Notes: a model not told the origin generated them from the sequence alone. A stretch of 64,000 bases of DNA from a candidate division Zixibacteria bacterium HGW-Zixibacteria-1 (GCA_002838945.1 PGXB01000004.1:1-64000); one strand, 5' to 3'; numbered from the stretch's first letter, positions 32,692 to 42,074 are shown. Translations and numbers: made by a program.

Positions 32692-33688
32692 CCTCCTTGC
32701 CGCCGCGGCCGGAGATGATCACCTGTCCCTCTTCCTCGAGATGGCGGATCGCCTCGACAATGCGCTGCTGCGCCGCCTCGACGTCCGAAAGCCTCATCGG
32801 CCCCATGAACTCCATCTCTTCCTTGATCATGACAGCGACACGTTCTGAGACGTTGGAATATATCTTGGAGCGAACCTCTTCCGAAGCGGCCTTGAGAGCA
32901 ATCGAGAGATCCTTGGTTTCGACCTCCTTCAGCAGCCGCTGAATCGAGCGGTCGTCGAGAAGCACCAGGTCATCGAAAACAAACATCATATTTTTTATTT
33001 CACTGGCCAGATCGGAGTCATCGGCTTCAATGGACTGAAGAATATTTTTCTCAGCCGAGCTTTCGATCAGGTTAAGGATCTCGGCCATGGTTTTGGCGCC
33101 GCCGGAGACGGACAGGTCGCCGGAGTGGGAGGTATCGAAGTGTCCTTCTAGGGTCGATTCAATTTCCTTGAGAACTTCCGGTGATATTTTTTCCATCGTG
33201 GCAATCCGCAGGGCAACTTCGGACTGGAGCTCGGGCGGAAGTTCTGATAGAACGCCGGCCGCCTGATGGGATGTCAACTGGGACAATATCAGGGCAATGG
33301 TCTGCGGATGTTCGTTCTGAAGGAAGCTGACCAATTGACGGGCATCGATGTTTTTCAACAAATTGAATCCGGAAGTCCGGAAGGATGATTCGAGCCGGGC
33401 CAGAATTTCCTGGGCCTTTTTGGCGCCGACCGCTTTCTCGAGAATTTCCTTGGCAAAATCAATGCCGCCCTGTGAAATGTACTGGCGGGCCATGAAAATC
33501 TGGTAACATTCATCAATGACCTTCTCCTCGATATCGGAGGGAACATCACCGAGATTGGCGATTTCGATCGTGACTTTTTCGACTTCCGAGTCCGAGAGTC
33601 CGCGCAATACCAGGGCCGCGACTTCGGTCCCGAAAGCGACCAGGGCGATGGCGGCTTTTTGCAATGAATTTAGTTCTTCGTATTTCAC
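32678..33688 (-). CDS. fliG: Flagellar motor switch protein FliG
   Basis: 336 residues, standard length. The N-terminal FliF-binding domain has LNSLQKAAIALVAFG. The middle domain has the NEHPQTIALILSQL motif (about 128-141). The C-terminal torque domain has MFVFDDLVLLDDRSIQRLL, in which charged residues contact MotA. The start codon is GTG, 5 bases after GAGGTG, and the fliF stop lies inside that stretch. Confidence 0.97.
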   Translation of the reverse strand: MKYEELNSLQKAAIALVAFGTEVAALVLRGLSDSEVEKVTIEIANLGDVPSDIEEKVIDECYQIFMARQYISQGGIDFAKEILEKAVGAKKAQEILARLESSFRTSGFNLLKNIDARQLVSFLQNEHPQTIALILSQLTSHQAAGVLSELPPELQSEVALRIATMEKISPEVLKEIESTLEGHFDTSHSGDLSVSGGAKTMAEILNLIESSAEKNILQSIEADDSDLASEIKNMMFVFDDLVLLDDRSIQRLLKEVETKDLSIALKAASEEVRSKIYSNVSERVAVMIKEEMEFMGPMRLSDVEAAQQRIVEAIRHLEEEGQVIISGRGGKEDVIV

Positions 33689-33690
33689 GG

Positions 33691-35259
33691 TTACACCTCG
33701 TCAATCATCATGGTCTTAATGACTTTGGCCAGTTCCTCGGGGCGATCCTTGACGACAGTATGCATCTGGTCTATAAGCTTGGGTTTTCGCTTTTCAGGCT
33801 CTACGATAGGAACCACGCGCTCCGAGGTTTCGCCGGCGCTGCTCCCGGAGACGGTCCGGGCGCCGGAGGCGATCGGGACAATTTGGCCCAATGATGTAAA
33901 AAACTTTTTGGCTTTTTTTCGTAAGTACAGAAAAGCCAGTATCACCAGGACGACAATCCCGAGTTTCCGGGCGATATCGTAATAAAATTCCTGCTGATAG
34001 ATCTGATCGAGCTTATCCTGCTCGAATTGCATCGAGGTATTATCGAAGGCGATATTCATGACTTCGATCTGGTCATTGCGTTCGGAATCAAATCCGACGG
34101 CATTCTTGACGATCGAAGCGATGCGGTCGATGTCTTCCTGGGGGCGGGGCTGATAAACCAGCTCAGTGGTTCCGGTTCCGCCGGCGCCTTCAGCGGGCGT
34201 ATAAACGCCGTCGATCAGCAGCGCCACCGATAATCTTGTGATATTACCGACCGAGTTGATAATATGCTCGACCGTCTTGTTTATTTCGTAATTCGTAATC
34301 GAAGTTTCGATACGACTGTCATCGGTGCTTTCATTGACTTCTTCGGTTTTGTCGGCAACCGTTTTGGTTTCTTCGGTTTTTTCCTCGCTGCGGACGACGG
34401 TTGAATTGGGGTCGTACAGTTCCGAGGTTGTTTCAACCTGTTTGAAATCGAGTTCGGCGGTCACGCGGACGATTGATTTTCCGTTGCCGATGACGCCGTC
34501 GAGCATCGACTGCGCCTTTTTTTCGAGATAGTTTTCGACATTCTTGCGGACTTCCAGTTGCGAAGTGGACAATCCTGCAAGCGGCTCGGAATCGTTCATA
34601 TTGGTCAGCAGGTTGCCGTTGTAATCGACGATGGAGATGTTTTCCGATTTCAATCCTTCGACCGAGGCGGCCACCAGATGGGTGATACCGGCCAGTTGCG
34701 ATTTGCTCAGGCCGGCGGGGGTTTTCAGTTTCAGGACAATCGAGGCGGTGGCTTCCTTCTGATCCCGGGCAAAAAGGCGATCCTTGGGCATTACGATATG
34801 CACCCGGGCGGCCTGGACATCGGATAACTGCATGATCGTCCGCATTAATTCGCCCTCGAGGGCACGGCGGAAGTTGAGATTCTGCAGAAATTCGGTCATG
34901 CCGAGATTGGATTGATCGAAGATCGAATAACCGATATTGCCGGATCGCGGCAGTCCCTGTGAAGCCAGGGAGATTCTTACTTTGTACACATCACCCGATG
35001 GGACCGAAACGGTCTTGCCGCCGTCCGCGAGCTGGTATGGAATATTCTGTTCGGTCAGATATTCGGTGATTTCACCTGCTTCGGACGGTTCCAGGCCGGA
35101 GTATAGAGTGGCATAGCTGATGCTGCTGACCCATCCGGTCATAACAACAGCGCCAACAATTATTCCGGCGGTGATACCAATAAGCATAATCGCCTGACTG
35201 GGCGACATAGCTCGTACAAAATTGGAGATATTCGTAAACAGATGTTTGAAATATTCCAT
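33691..35259 (-). CDS. fliF: Flagellar MS-ring protein FliF
   Basis: 522 residues. One membrane segment near 24-47, a large periplasmic part with ring-building domains (for example ASQGLPRSGNIGYSIFDQ), a Thr/Glu-rich segment around 275-315, and a second membrane segment near 430-445. The C-terminus (PEELAKVIKTMMIDEV) binds FliG. It sits 52 bases after fliE. The ribosome site is AGGATTT. Confidence 0.97.
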   Translation of the reverse strand: MEYFKHLFTNISNFVRAMSPSQAIMLIGITAGIIVGAVVMTGWVSSISYATLYSGLEPSEAGEITEYLTEQNIPYQLADGGKTVSVPSGDVYKVRISLASQGLPRSGNIGYSIFDQSNLGMTEFLQNLNFRRALEGELMRTIMQLSDVQAARVHIVMPKDRLFARDQKEATASIVLKLKTPAGLSKSQLAGITHLVAASVEGLKSENISIVDYNGNLLTNMNDSEPLAGLSTSQLEVRKNVENYLEKKAQSMLDGVIGNGKSIVRVTAELDFKQVETTSELYDPNSTVVRSEEKTEETKTVADKTEEVNESTDDSRIETSITNYEINKTVEHIINSVGNITRLSVALLIDGVYTPAEGAGGTGTTELVYQPRPQEDIDRIASIVKNAVGFDSERNDQIEVMNIAFDNTSMQFEQDKLDQIYQQEFYYDIARKLGIVVLVILAFLYLRKKAKKFFTSLGQIVPIASGARTVSGSSAGETSERVVPIVEPEKRKPKLIDQMHTVVKDRPEELAKVIKTMMIDEV

Positions 35260-35310
35260 TGCAAATCCTATTTAGTTGTTTTGCCAAATCCTATGGCATC
35301 GCCGACAATC

Positions 35311-35619
35311 CTACATCGGCATTTGCATTATCGTTTTATATGCATCAACCAGTTTATTGCGAATCTCGAGCAGCAGATCCATGGCAATTCCGGCTTCTTC
35401 GGCCGCAATCATCACCTGATGCAAGTCGGCGGCATCGCCGCTGGCCAGTAGCTCCTGGGCCTTGGCGGAGTCGAATTGCAGATCATTGACCGAGTTCAGA
35501 AAATTATTGAACAGGTCGGTAAAATTGGCCTTATCGGCCCCGTCAAGCTGCTGGCTTTTCTGCAGTTGATTGGCGAGACCGGGAACGACCCGATTGATCT
35601 GTCCAACGTTGGCGCTCAT
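35311..35619 (-). CDS. fliE: Basal-body MS-ring/rod adaptor FliE
   Basis: 102 residues. It shows ANFTDLFNNFLNSVNDLQ and the LHQVMIAAEEAGIAMDLLLE and IRNKLVDAYKTIMQM blocks of the family. Exported and placed between the MS-ring and the rod. Its start overlaps the stop of the upstream small gene in an ATGA junction. Confidence 0.95.
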   Translation of the reverse strand: MSANVGQINRVVPGLANQLQKSQQLDGADKANFTDLFNNFLNSVNDLQFDSAKAQELLASGDAADLHQVMIAAEEAGIAMDLLLEIRNKLVDAYKTIMQMPM

Positions 35620-35933
35620 AATTTTACATCCACCAGACTTCCTGCCCGGACGGTTTCATTGGCGCCGTTTTTGGCGTAGGTACGCCCGGCTCCGGCATAT
35701 TTTTCGAAGGCCAGTTCGACCGCTTTCTTTTCCTCGGTCGAGAGCATGTCAACAAAGGTGCCGGGTTTAAGGCGGACGGCCAGTTTCGAGCCGACGCGGT
35801 CGGTCCGGTCGGTGATATTGACGCGCTCGCTTTGGTTGACCTGCGGTTTGTTATCGGCATCCGGGCGTTTTTCGACCTGGGGCCGTTCCATCGCCTGGCG
35901 ATAACTGTCGATTCCAATGGGATTGATTTTCAT
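35616..35933 (-). CDS. Small flagellar-operon protein with FlgM-like N-terminus
   Basis: 105 residues, no signal peptide or membrane segment. The N-terminus MKINPIGIDSYRQAMERPQ recalls FlgM proteins (for example the MKINQFG-type start of Bacillus FlgM), and the QSERVNITDRTDRVGS stretch resembles the FlgM linker. The C-terminal half (FVDMLSTEEKKAVELAFEKY, then AGRTYAKNGANETVRAG) does not look like the sigma-28-binding part to me. It lies between flgC and fliE with tight spacing, 18 bases after flgC and overlapping fliE by 4. A flagellar function is likely; an anti-sigma role is only a suggestion. Confidence 0.6.
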   Translation of the reverse strand: MKINPIGIDSYRQAMERPQVEKRPDADNKPQVNQSERVNITDRTDRVGSKLAVRLKPGTFVDMLSTEEKKAVELAFEKYAGAGRTYAKNGANETVRAGSLVDVKL

Positions 35934-35951
35934 GTTTTATTTCTCCATATC

Positions 35952-36446
35952 CTATATATCAAGAGCGTTTTTAGCCATTTCCTTGGCGGCCGAGATGGCC
36001 ATCGTGTTGGCCTCATAGGCCCGCGTGGCGGCCATCATATCGACCATTTCATTGACTATTTCGATGTCCGGCATCCGGACGAAACCTTCCTCGTTGGCGT
36101 CGGGATGGCTGGGATCATATATGAGGCGATAATCTGAAGCCGGATCCTGGATCACTTCGCCGTCAACCCGGGAGACTTCGGTCTCCTTTATCGATGGTTT
36201 CAATCTTCCGCCGATATGATTGGCATGGGTCCGGGCCAGTTTGGCCCCGGCATGAACCATATGAGTCTTAAACGGGACATTTTCCGGATTTTCCGATACG
36301 ACCACTCTCTGACGGCGGTAGGGGCCGCCACTTTTAGTTTCGGTCGTTTCGGCATTGGCGATGTTTTTCGCGACCACATCCATCTTCCGGCGCTGAAGAG
36401 TCAGGCCGGTGGCCGAGGTTTCGATGGCTGTAAAGATTCCGGACAT
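35952..36446 (-). CDS. flgC: Proximal rod protein FlgC
   Basis: 164 residues, somewhat longer than the usual 135-150. The N-terminus has IETSATGLTLQRRKMDVVAKN and NIANAETTETKSGGPYRRQ; the C-terminus has DIEIVNEMVDMMAATRAYEA and NTMAISAAKEMAKNAL. Eighteen bases separate it from flgB. An exported rod component. Confidence 0.96.
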   Translation of the reverse strand: MSGIFTAIETSATGLTLQRRKMDVVAKNIANAETTETKSGGPYRRQRVVVSENPENVPFKTHMVHAGAKLARTHANHIGGRLKPSIKETEVSRVDGEVIQDPASDYRLIYDPSHPDANEEGFVRMPDIEIVNEMVDMMAATRAYEANTMAISAAKEMAKNALDI

Positions 36447-36463
36447 AATATTATACCTTTATG

Positions 36464-36880
36464 CTATTTGCTTTTTATGGCGTTACTCAATCCCGCAAAT
36501 TTCTTGGCCATAAGTTTGGCTCCGACCGTGAAAGTGATCTGGTTCATGGCCAGATTGGCCACTTCCTTATCGACATCAACGTTATTGACGCCATTGGATT
36601 CGGCGCTTTTGTCGACGATTATTTCAGGCTCGGAATCGCGGGTTCTTCCGACCGGTATATGGGCCGGATGGGTTAATTTGGCCTGGATATGATTATCACC
36701 ACCGATGGCCTTTTTTAATTCGGCGTGAAAATCAATATCCTTGCTCTGGTATTTGGGTGTCGAGACATTGGAAAGATTTCCGGCGATAAGTTTTTGTCTT
36801 AAAGAGGATAGATTAAGAAACTGCTTATACAGCGGAATCCCGCTTTTGTCAATCACCGCTTTTTGTATAATATTCGACAT
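36464..36880 (-). CDS. flgB: Proximal rod protein FlgB
   Basis: 138 residues. It has YKQFLNLSSLRQKLIAGNLS followed by NVSTPKYQSKDIDF, and the C-terminal GVNNVDVDKEVANLAMNQI block. I start at ATG 36880: the sigma-54 promoter at 36903-36918 would begin transcription near 36893, so any longer start would be upstream of the mRNA. The ribosome site is poor (CGGGT). It heads the flgB-to-fliJ run. Confidence 0.95.
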   Translation of the reverse strand: MSNIIQKAVIDKSGIPLYKQFLNLSSLRQKLIAGNLSNVSTPKYQSKDIDFHAELKKAIGGDNHIQAKLTHPAHIPVGRTRDSEPEIIVDKSAESNGVNNVDVDKEVANLAMNQITFTVGAKLMAKKFAGLSNAIKSK

Positions 36881-36902
36881 AGCATTACCCGCTTTGACGT
36901 TA

Positions 36903-36918
36903 AGCAAGGCCAATGCCA
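36903..36918 (-). promoter_or_regulatory. Sigma-54 promoter of the flgB-fliJ operon
   Basis: The minus strand reads TGGCATTGGCCTTGCT. It matches TGGCAC-N5-TTGC at all but one position, with GG and GC 12 bases apart. It lies 23-38 bases before the flgB ATG. Confidence 0.87.
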
Positions 36919-37041
36919 AAAAAGAAATATCACTCTATCTGATTTATTTATAATGACTTACAGTTCGGCCGGGATTCCTGACAGAAGCCCGGCCGGGAAA
37001 AAATGTCCCTTGTCTTAGAGAAGACTTTTCCAGAAGTGCAT

Positions 37042-37776
37042 TTATGGATTGTAAAACTCGGAGTTAGGTTCGGCATGTGTCATTTCCATGGTCAGGATGA
37101 CAATATCGACACGCCGGTTTTGGGCTCTGTTTTCAATTGAGTTATTGGGGCGCATCGGGCGGTATTCGCCGTAACCAAGAGCCGAAATCTCGCTGGGACC
37201 GACGACATTATTTTCAATGAAATATCTGACCACCTCGGTGGCGCGGGCCGACGATAATTCCCAGTTCGAGGGATATTTTACGGTATTGATGGGAATATTG
37301 TCGGTATGGCCCTCGACCCGGATATGATTATCTATGCCATGCAAATATTGGGATACGGTTTCAAGCACCGATTTTGCCTTTGGTTCGAGTTCGGATAAGC
37401 CCTGCTTGAACAGCGCCGATTCGACGATATGTATGACCAGACCGCGCTCGCTCATTTCGGTACTGACCGGCTTGTCCTCGCCCGGTTTGTTGAGATTCTC
37501 CTCGATCATCTTGCCGATCGACATCAGATGTCCCACTTCCATCACGCCCTTGCCGTCGGTGAGACCGATATCGGTGCCGCGCTTGATGGCCATGCTGCCA
37601 CCCTTCAAGGCGCCGGAGAGGGCGCGCGACATTTTGCCGAATTTTTTGGCATCCACCTGGGACATCGAATACATGACAATAAAGAAGGCCAGAAGCAGCG
37701 TTATCAGGTCGGCATAGGTCAGAAGCCAGCGCTCCAGGTTTTCATGGTCATCGTTTCTTTTACGTCGAGCCATCAT
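37042..37776 (-). CDS. motB: Flagellar stator protein MotB
   Basis: 244 residues. One N-terminal membrane segment carries the proton/ion-binding Asp in TYADLITLLLAFFIVMYSMS (D23). The C-terminal OmpA-like domain has RVEGHTDNIPINTVKYPSNW and SARATEVVRYFIE, which anchors the stator to peptidoglycan. It begins 4 bases after motA and is followed by about 120 bases before the flgB promoter. Confidence 0.96.
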   Translation of the reverse strand: MMARRKRNDDHENLERWLLTYADLITLLLAFFIVMYSMSQVDAKKFGKMSRALSGALKGGSMAIKRGTDIGLTDGKGVMEVGHLMSIGKMIEENLNKPGEDKPVSTEMSERGLVIHIVESALFKQGLSELEPKAKSVLETVSQYLHGIDNHIRVEGHTDNIPINTVKYPSNWELSSARATEVVRYFIENNVVGPSEISALGYGEYRPMRPNNSIENRAQNRRVDIVILTMEMTHAEPNSEFYNP

Positions 37777-37779
37777 TGC

Positions 37780-38541
37780 TTACTCGAAATCACGCATGTG
37801 TGGAGATATGAACGAAAGTAATTTTGTCTTAACAACCCGGGGATTATCACCCGACTGAATGGATATGACTCCCTCGGTGATTAGATCGAGATTGGCCAGT
37901 TCCTCCTCGTGCCGCAGCTTTAGTTTGTCGCTGAGCGGAAGATAACAAAGATTGGCCAGGGCGACTCCCCATAGAGTGGCAATAAAGGCTCCGGCAATGG
38001 CGGTGGCCATTCGTTCGGCATCGCTGGTGCTGCCCAGTGTATGAATAAGGCCGAGCACCGTACCGATAATACCCAGCGTCGGCGAGAAACCACCCATTTT
38101 TTGAAAAAAGAGTATTCCCTTTTTGTGGCGGTCCTCGATATAGGCGATTTCAGTTTCCAATATGCCCTTCAAAACGGAACCCTCGGTACCGTCTATCAGG
38201 AGCTGAACCGCTTTTTTGAAAAAGGGATCACGGATTCTATGCATATCATTTTCGAGCCCAAGGATTCCCTCTTTACGGGCCTTCTCCGACAGCCTGACGA
38301 TGGTGTCAATCGTCAGCAGTGGGTTAGGGCTCTGGCCGGTAAAGGCCAGGCGAAGATAGGTGGGGACGCTGGTCAGCGTTTTCAGCGAGGTAGTTACGAC
38401 CGAAGCGCCGAGAGTACCGCCGATAACGATCAGCATTGCCGGCGGCTGGACAATAGCGCTGAGATGCCCGCCTTCCATAATGAATGAAACGAGGATCGCA
38501 CCGACGCCCAGAATCAATCCGCCAATTGTAGTTATATCCAT
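37780..38541 (-). CDS. motA: Flagellar stator protein MotA
   Basis: 253 residues with four membrane segments (about 3-20, 30-50, 150-170, 180-205). Family blocks are MDITTIGGLILGVGAILVSF, a RKEGILGLEND stretch on the cytoplasmic loop, and GGFSPTLGIIGTVLGLIHTL. Forms the ion channel with MotB and pushes on FliG. No strong promoter is visible upstream; the 140 bases between it and the regulator gene are discussed under rejected items. Confidence 0.96.
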   Translation of the reverse strand: MDITTIGGLILGVGAILVSFIMEGGHLSAIVQPPAMLIVIGGTLGASVVTTSLKTLTSVPTYLRLAFTGQSPNPLLTIDTIVRLSEKARKEGILGLENDMHRIRDPFFKKAVQLLIDGTEGSVLKGILETEIAYIEDRHKKGILFFQKMGGFSPTLGIIGTVLGLIHTLGSTSDAERMATAIAGAFIATLWGVALANLCYLPLSDKLKLRHEEELANLDLITEGVISIQSGDNPRVVKTKLLSFISPHMRDFE

Positions 38542-38681
38542 AAAATACCTATTTTTCAGCCAATACGGGCAGAACCCGGCTGCCCCAAAATATTGACAAT
38601 CAATAGGAATATCGGCATTTACGCCGGTTTTTGAAGTGATGAAAGCAGGAATTGGTGAAATTTAGCTAAATCGACGGCGAA

Positions 38682-40034
38682 TCAGTCCTCGGTTTCGATA
38701 TTATATTCAGTCAATTTATTCCTGATGGTTCGAGTGGTTATATTCAAGGTTTCTGCAGCCTTGGTCTTATTGCCGCTGAATTTCTCAAGAGTCTTGAGAA
38801 TCAGGAATTTCTCGCCTTCGGCCAGTGTCATTCCGACCCCCACGCCGGGGACCTCATCGGCCAGTTTGCCGAGGGCCAGATCGTGCGGGAAGTCATTAGC
38901 CGTCAAAATCTTCGAAGATGCCGTCACGACCGCCCGTTCAATATAGTTTTCCAGTTCGCGGACGTTTCCGGGCCAATGGTATTTCATCAGCAGCCGCATG
39001 ACCGATTCATCGACCCCTTCGACATTTTTCCTATTTTCGACATTGTATTTATCGATAAAATGATTCATCAGGAGTGGAATATCCTCCAGCCTTTCGCGCA
39101 ACGGCACGATATGAATCGGGATGACATTCAGGCGATAGAACAGGTCATCACGGAATTTCCCTTCTTTGATAAACTCCTTCAGATTGCGGTTGGAAGTGGC
39201 AATAATGCGGACATCGACAGAAAAGGGTATTCCGGAACCGATTCTCTCGATCACCTTTTCCTGCAGGACCCGCAACAACTTAGCCTGAAGACCAAGCGGC
39301 ATTTCGGAGATTTCATCAAGCAGTAAAGTGCCGCCATCGGCCATCTCGAAGCGCCCCTTATGCTGGCGGACGGCCCCGGTAAAGGCGCCCTTTTCGTAAC
39401 CGAAAAGTTCGGCTTCAACCAGATTCTCCGGCAGGGCGGCGCAGTTGAGCGAGACGAAGGGCTTTTCGCAGCGGTCGGAAGCATAGTGCATGGCGCGGGC
39501 GACCAGTTCCTTACCGGTTCCGGATTCACCGGTAATCAGGGCGGTCGAACGGGCGCTGGCGGTGGATTCAATCAGGTCATAAACCAGCTTCATTTTGGCC
39601 GATTTGCCGACGATGTTCTGGTAGCGGGCGGCCAGATCCAAGCGCAACTGGGAATTCTCTTTTTTGAGCGTAATTAACTCGACCGCTTTGGCCACGACTA
39701 ATTCAAGGGCATCCGGGGAGGCCGGTTTAAGCAAATAATCATAGGCCCCCAGTCTCATGGCTTTTACGGCATTTTCGATGGTACCATAGGCGGTAATCAT
39801 GATGACAATCATTTCGGGATGGAGTTGTCTGGCTTTTTGCAGTAACTGGATGCCATCCATATTTTTCATGCGAATATCGGAAAGCATGAGGTCATACGAT
39901 TTATTGTTCAAGCGCACCAGCGCATCCTCGGCCGAAAAAACCGATTCGACTTCATAACCGGCCCGTGTCAGGACCTCGACAAAAAAATCATTGGCCAGTT
40001 TTTCATCGTCGACTACCAGAATATTAATCTTCAT
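38682..40034 (-). CDS. NtrC-family sigma-54 activator (flagellar FlgR/FleR-like)
   Basis: 450 residues in three domains. The receiver domain (1-120) has the phosphorylation site D53. The AAA+ domain (about 140-380) has Walker A GESGTGKE (169-176), the sigma-54-contacting GAFTGA loop (216-221) and Walker B LLLDE (237-241). A Fis-type helix-turn-helix lies at about 405-450. It is transcribed after its kinase (gap 15 bases) and just upstream of motAB. With two sigma-54 promoters in the next flagellar operons, it is the probable activator. The link is inferred from position and promoter type. Confidence 0.93.
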   Translation of the reverse strand: MKINILVVDDEKLANDFFVEVLTRAGYEVESVFSAEDALVRLNNKSYDLMLSDIRMKNMDGIQLLQKARQLHPEMIVIMITAYGTIENAVKAMRLGAYDYLLKPASPDALELVVAKAVELITLKKENSQLRLDLAARYQNIVGKSAKMKLVYDLIESTASARSTALITGESGTGKELVARAMHYASDRCEKPFVSLNCAALPENLVEAELFGYEKGAFTGAVRQHKGRFEMADGGTLLLDEISEMPLGLQAKLLRVLQEKVIERIGSGIPFSVDVRIIATSNRNLKEFIKEGKFRDDLFYRLNVIPIHIVPLRERLEDIPLLMNHFIDKYNVENRKNVEGVDESVMRLLMKYHWPGNVRELENYIERAVVTASSKILTANDFPHDLALGKLADEVPGVGVGMTLAEGEKFLILKTLEKFSGNKTKAAETLNITTRTIRNKLTEYNIETED

Positions 40035-40049
40035 AATTTGTCTCCACGG

Positions 40050-41363
40050 CTAACCCTTTCGTGCGGGCAGCACAATTGAGAATTTGGTCCCTTTGCCCAA
40101 CTGTGTTTCGGCGGCGACATCACCGCCGTGAGCCTTGATAATTTTCCAGGCTATGGATAAGCCCAGCCCGATGCCGTTTTCTTTATTGGAATAGAAAGGT
40201 GAAAATAATTTTCTGAGATCGCTTTCTTTGATACCGGAGCCGTTGTCTTCGATGATAATTTTGGCCAGGGTTTCAGTTCCCGACAACTGCAGCTTGTCCC
40301 CATATTCTCTCTGGGCCTCGGCCAAAGGCAGCGGGTGGGCCGTTACTTTGACGAGACCGTCATCCCCGCAGGCCTCGAGTCCGTTTTTCACAAAATTAAA
40401 TATGACCTGCCGGAACAACTGGCTGTCCAGATCTACGGAGACCGAGTCCTCCGGCTGCAGGCAGCGGTCAATCCTGTCGGCGGCATCCTGCAAACCATTC
40501 ATCTCCACGAATTCATCAAGCAAATCGTTCAGATAGCCGTTAAGATCGACATTGCTTTTCTCCAGCTTTTCGCGCCGGGCAAAATCGAGCAGGGTTTGAA
40601 TGGTATTGTTGATACTGCTGACACCTTCGACAATCTTGTCGGCCATTCTTTTTTTATCGGGATCGCCTTCCAGGTCGCGCGATAGCAGCGAGGCAAAGCC
40701 GCCGATTCCGGAGAGAGGGTTGCGGACCTCATGGGCGATCGACGCGGCCATCTCCCCCAGCGACGCCAGGACCTTCATTTGTGATATCTGTTCTTCCATT
40801 CTTTTGAGTTTGGATACGTCCTGGAATAATTCGACGGCGCCGATAATCTCGCCGCCACGGTTTTTCAGGAGCGAGGTCGATACCGAAAGGGTCAGGTATG
40901 TCTCATGTCTGGTCCTGATTTTTATCTCTTCATTATCCACATTGACGCCGCGCCGCATGGCCTCGAGAGCGGAACAATGCGAATCCTCGACGGTCCGAAT
41001 GACATCGCCATAATCCAGATCTCCGGAATGAAAGGACGCCTCGCTGACGCCCAGTATTTTACGGGCGGCGGGGTTCATGTGCGATATTTTTCCGGAGGTG
41101 TCAAGGGCGATGACTCCCGATGACAGTGAGTTAAGGATGCTGTTGAGAAATTCGGTGACGGCCCGGTTTTCCTTCATCAGGGATTGCAGTGTTTTGTTGA
41201 CCGCCTGGAGCTCTTCGCTCTGGCGCGTATAGGTTTCCCTGAGCGACAGGTACTGCCGCTGAATTTTATTTATGATTTTGCTGAATGAAGAGTATGAATC
41301 GGCGAACCGGCCGATATCATCCTGAATATCAACATCGATTGTTTCTTTTTCATCCATTTCCAT
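40050..41363 (-). CDS. Soluble PAS-domain sensor histidine kinase
   Basis: 437 residues, no membrane segment. A coiled N-terminus (about 30-65), a PAS domain (about 70-190), the phosphorylated His in SIAHEVRNPL (H211), and a HATPase domain (about 320-437) with NFVKNGLEA, IIEDNGSGI and GIGLGLSIAWK. This layout is like the soluble flagellar kinases FlgS, FlrB and FleS. It should phosphorylate the sigma-54 activator encoded 15 bases downstream. The signal sensed by PAS is unknown. Confidence 0.92.
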   Translation of the reverse strand: MEMDEKETIDVDIQDDIGRFADSYSSFSKIINKIQRQYLSLRETYTRQSEELQAVNKTLQSLMKENRAVTEFLNSILNSLSSGVIALDTSGKISHMNPAARKILGVSEASFHSGDLDYGDVIRTVEDSHCSALEAMRRGVNVDNEEIKIRTRHETYLTLSVSTSLLKNRGGEIIGAVELFQDVSKLKRMEEQISQMKVLASLGEMAASIAHEVRNPLSGIGGFASLLSRDLEGDPDKKRMADKIVEGVSSINNTIQTLLDFARREKLEKSNVDLNGYLNDLLDEFVEMNGLQDAADRIDRCLQPEDSVSVDLDSQLFRQVIFNFVKNGLEACGDDGLVKVTAHPLPLAEAQREYGDKLQLSGTETLAKIIIEDNGSGIKESDLRKLFSPFYSNKENGIGLGLSIAWKIIKAHGGDVAAETQLGKGTKFSIVLPARKG

Positions 41364-41629
41364 AAATCCTGTATATGCCCATGTATATTAAACAGACCGG
41401 GGCGCCATTTCAACAAAAAACTGATTACTTTTGCCCCCTTCGGCAGGCTGATTTTGCCTCTTACCCATGCGTTATTTTACCTGTAATATATCAGGAACGA
41501 CAGCAGGGGGCAAGGTGAAGATATCTGTTATTATAATTAAAGAACGGTCTGAGAATCGTCGATATTTGTCGTTTTCCCATCCGCGATGGGATCATGGGAA
41601 ATACCGATTTATAAAAGAACCGGGTATGC

Positions 41630-42037
41630 TTATATTTCCAGATGCCCTGTCCGAATTTCCTCGGTTTGTCTGGACTCGATTATTAATTCATCCAATATTT
41701 TGAACAGCTTGTTAATATTGAATGGTTTAATGATGTAATCATTGACCTTCAGGCGGAGGGCCTCGATGGCGGTCTCGGTGCTCGGGAAGGCCGTCATGAT
41801 GACGACCGGCAGCGACGGCTTGAAATTCCGAATCCTTTTGACAAAGTCGATGCCGTCGATTTCAGGCATCTTCAAATCAACCAGGGCGATGTCGAAATTC
41901 CGATTTCTCAGAGTTTCGAGGGCACGTTCCGGGGATTCATGAACGGAAACGAGCCACCCTTTTTCTGAAAAGAAATCATACAAAAGATCTCTTATGAGCA
42001 ATTCGTCATCGACGACGAGAATGCTGTTTTTGCTCAA
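41630..42037 (-). CDS. Single-domain response regulator
   Basis: 135 residues, a receiver domain and nothing more. Conserved residues are DD at 10-11, the phosphorylation Asp in LVDLKMP (about 54), Thr in MTAF and Lys in IIKPF. It ends in a short acidic tail. It lies 37 bases after the kinase-STAS fusion gene. It may pass a signal to or from that partner-switch unit, or to the motor, but no partner is certain. Confidence 0.9.
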   Translation of the reverse strand: MSKNSILVVDDELLIRDLLYDFFSEKGWLVSVHESPERALETLRNRNFDIALVDLKMPEIDGIDFVKRIRNFKPSLPVVIMTAFPSTETAIEALRLKVNDYIIKPFNINKLFKILDELIIESRQTEEIRTGHLEI

Positions 42038-42074
42038 TTTTTCGTCTCCTTACATTGGCTTTGATAGGAAATCC

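Noticed and set aside
38609-38635. Possible sigma-28 promoter for motAB (GCCGATAT on the minus strand)
   Set aside because: The -10 looks good but the -35 (TTCAAAAA) does not, and the motif is common by composition. It may still be real, as motAB is often a late gene.
41577-41591. Hairpin CCCATC/GATGGG downstream of the receiver gene
   Set aside because: No T-run on the side where it would act as a terminator, and no gene-end correlation that would support another role.
41467-41703. Plus-strand frame of 78 residues overlapping the receiver gene end
   Set aside because: No ribosome site, no recognisable protein features, and half of it lies antisense to a clear response regulator.
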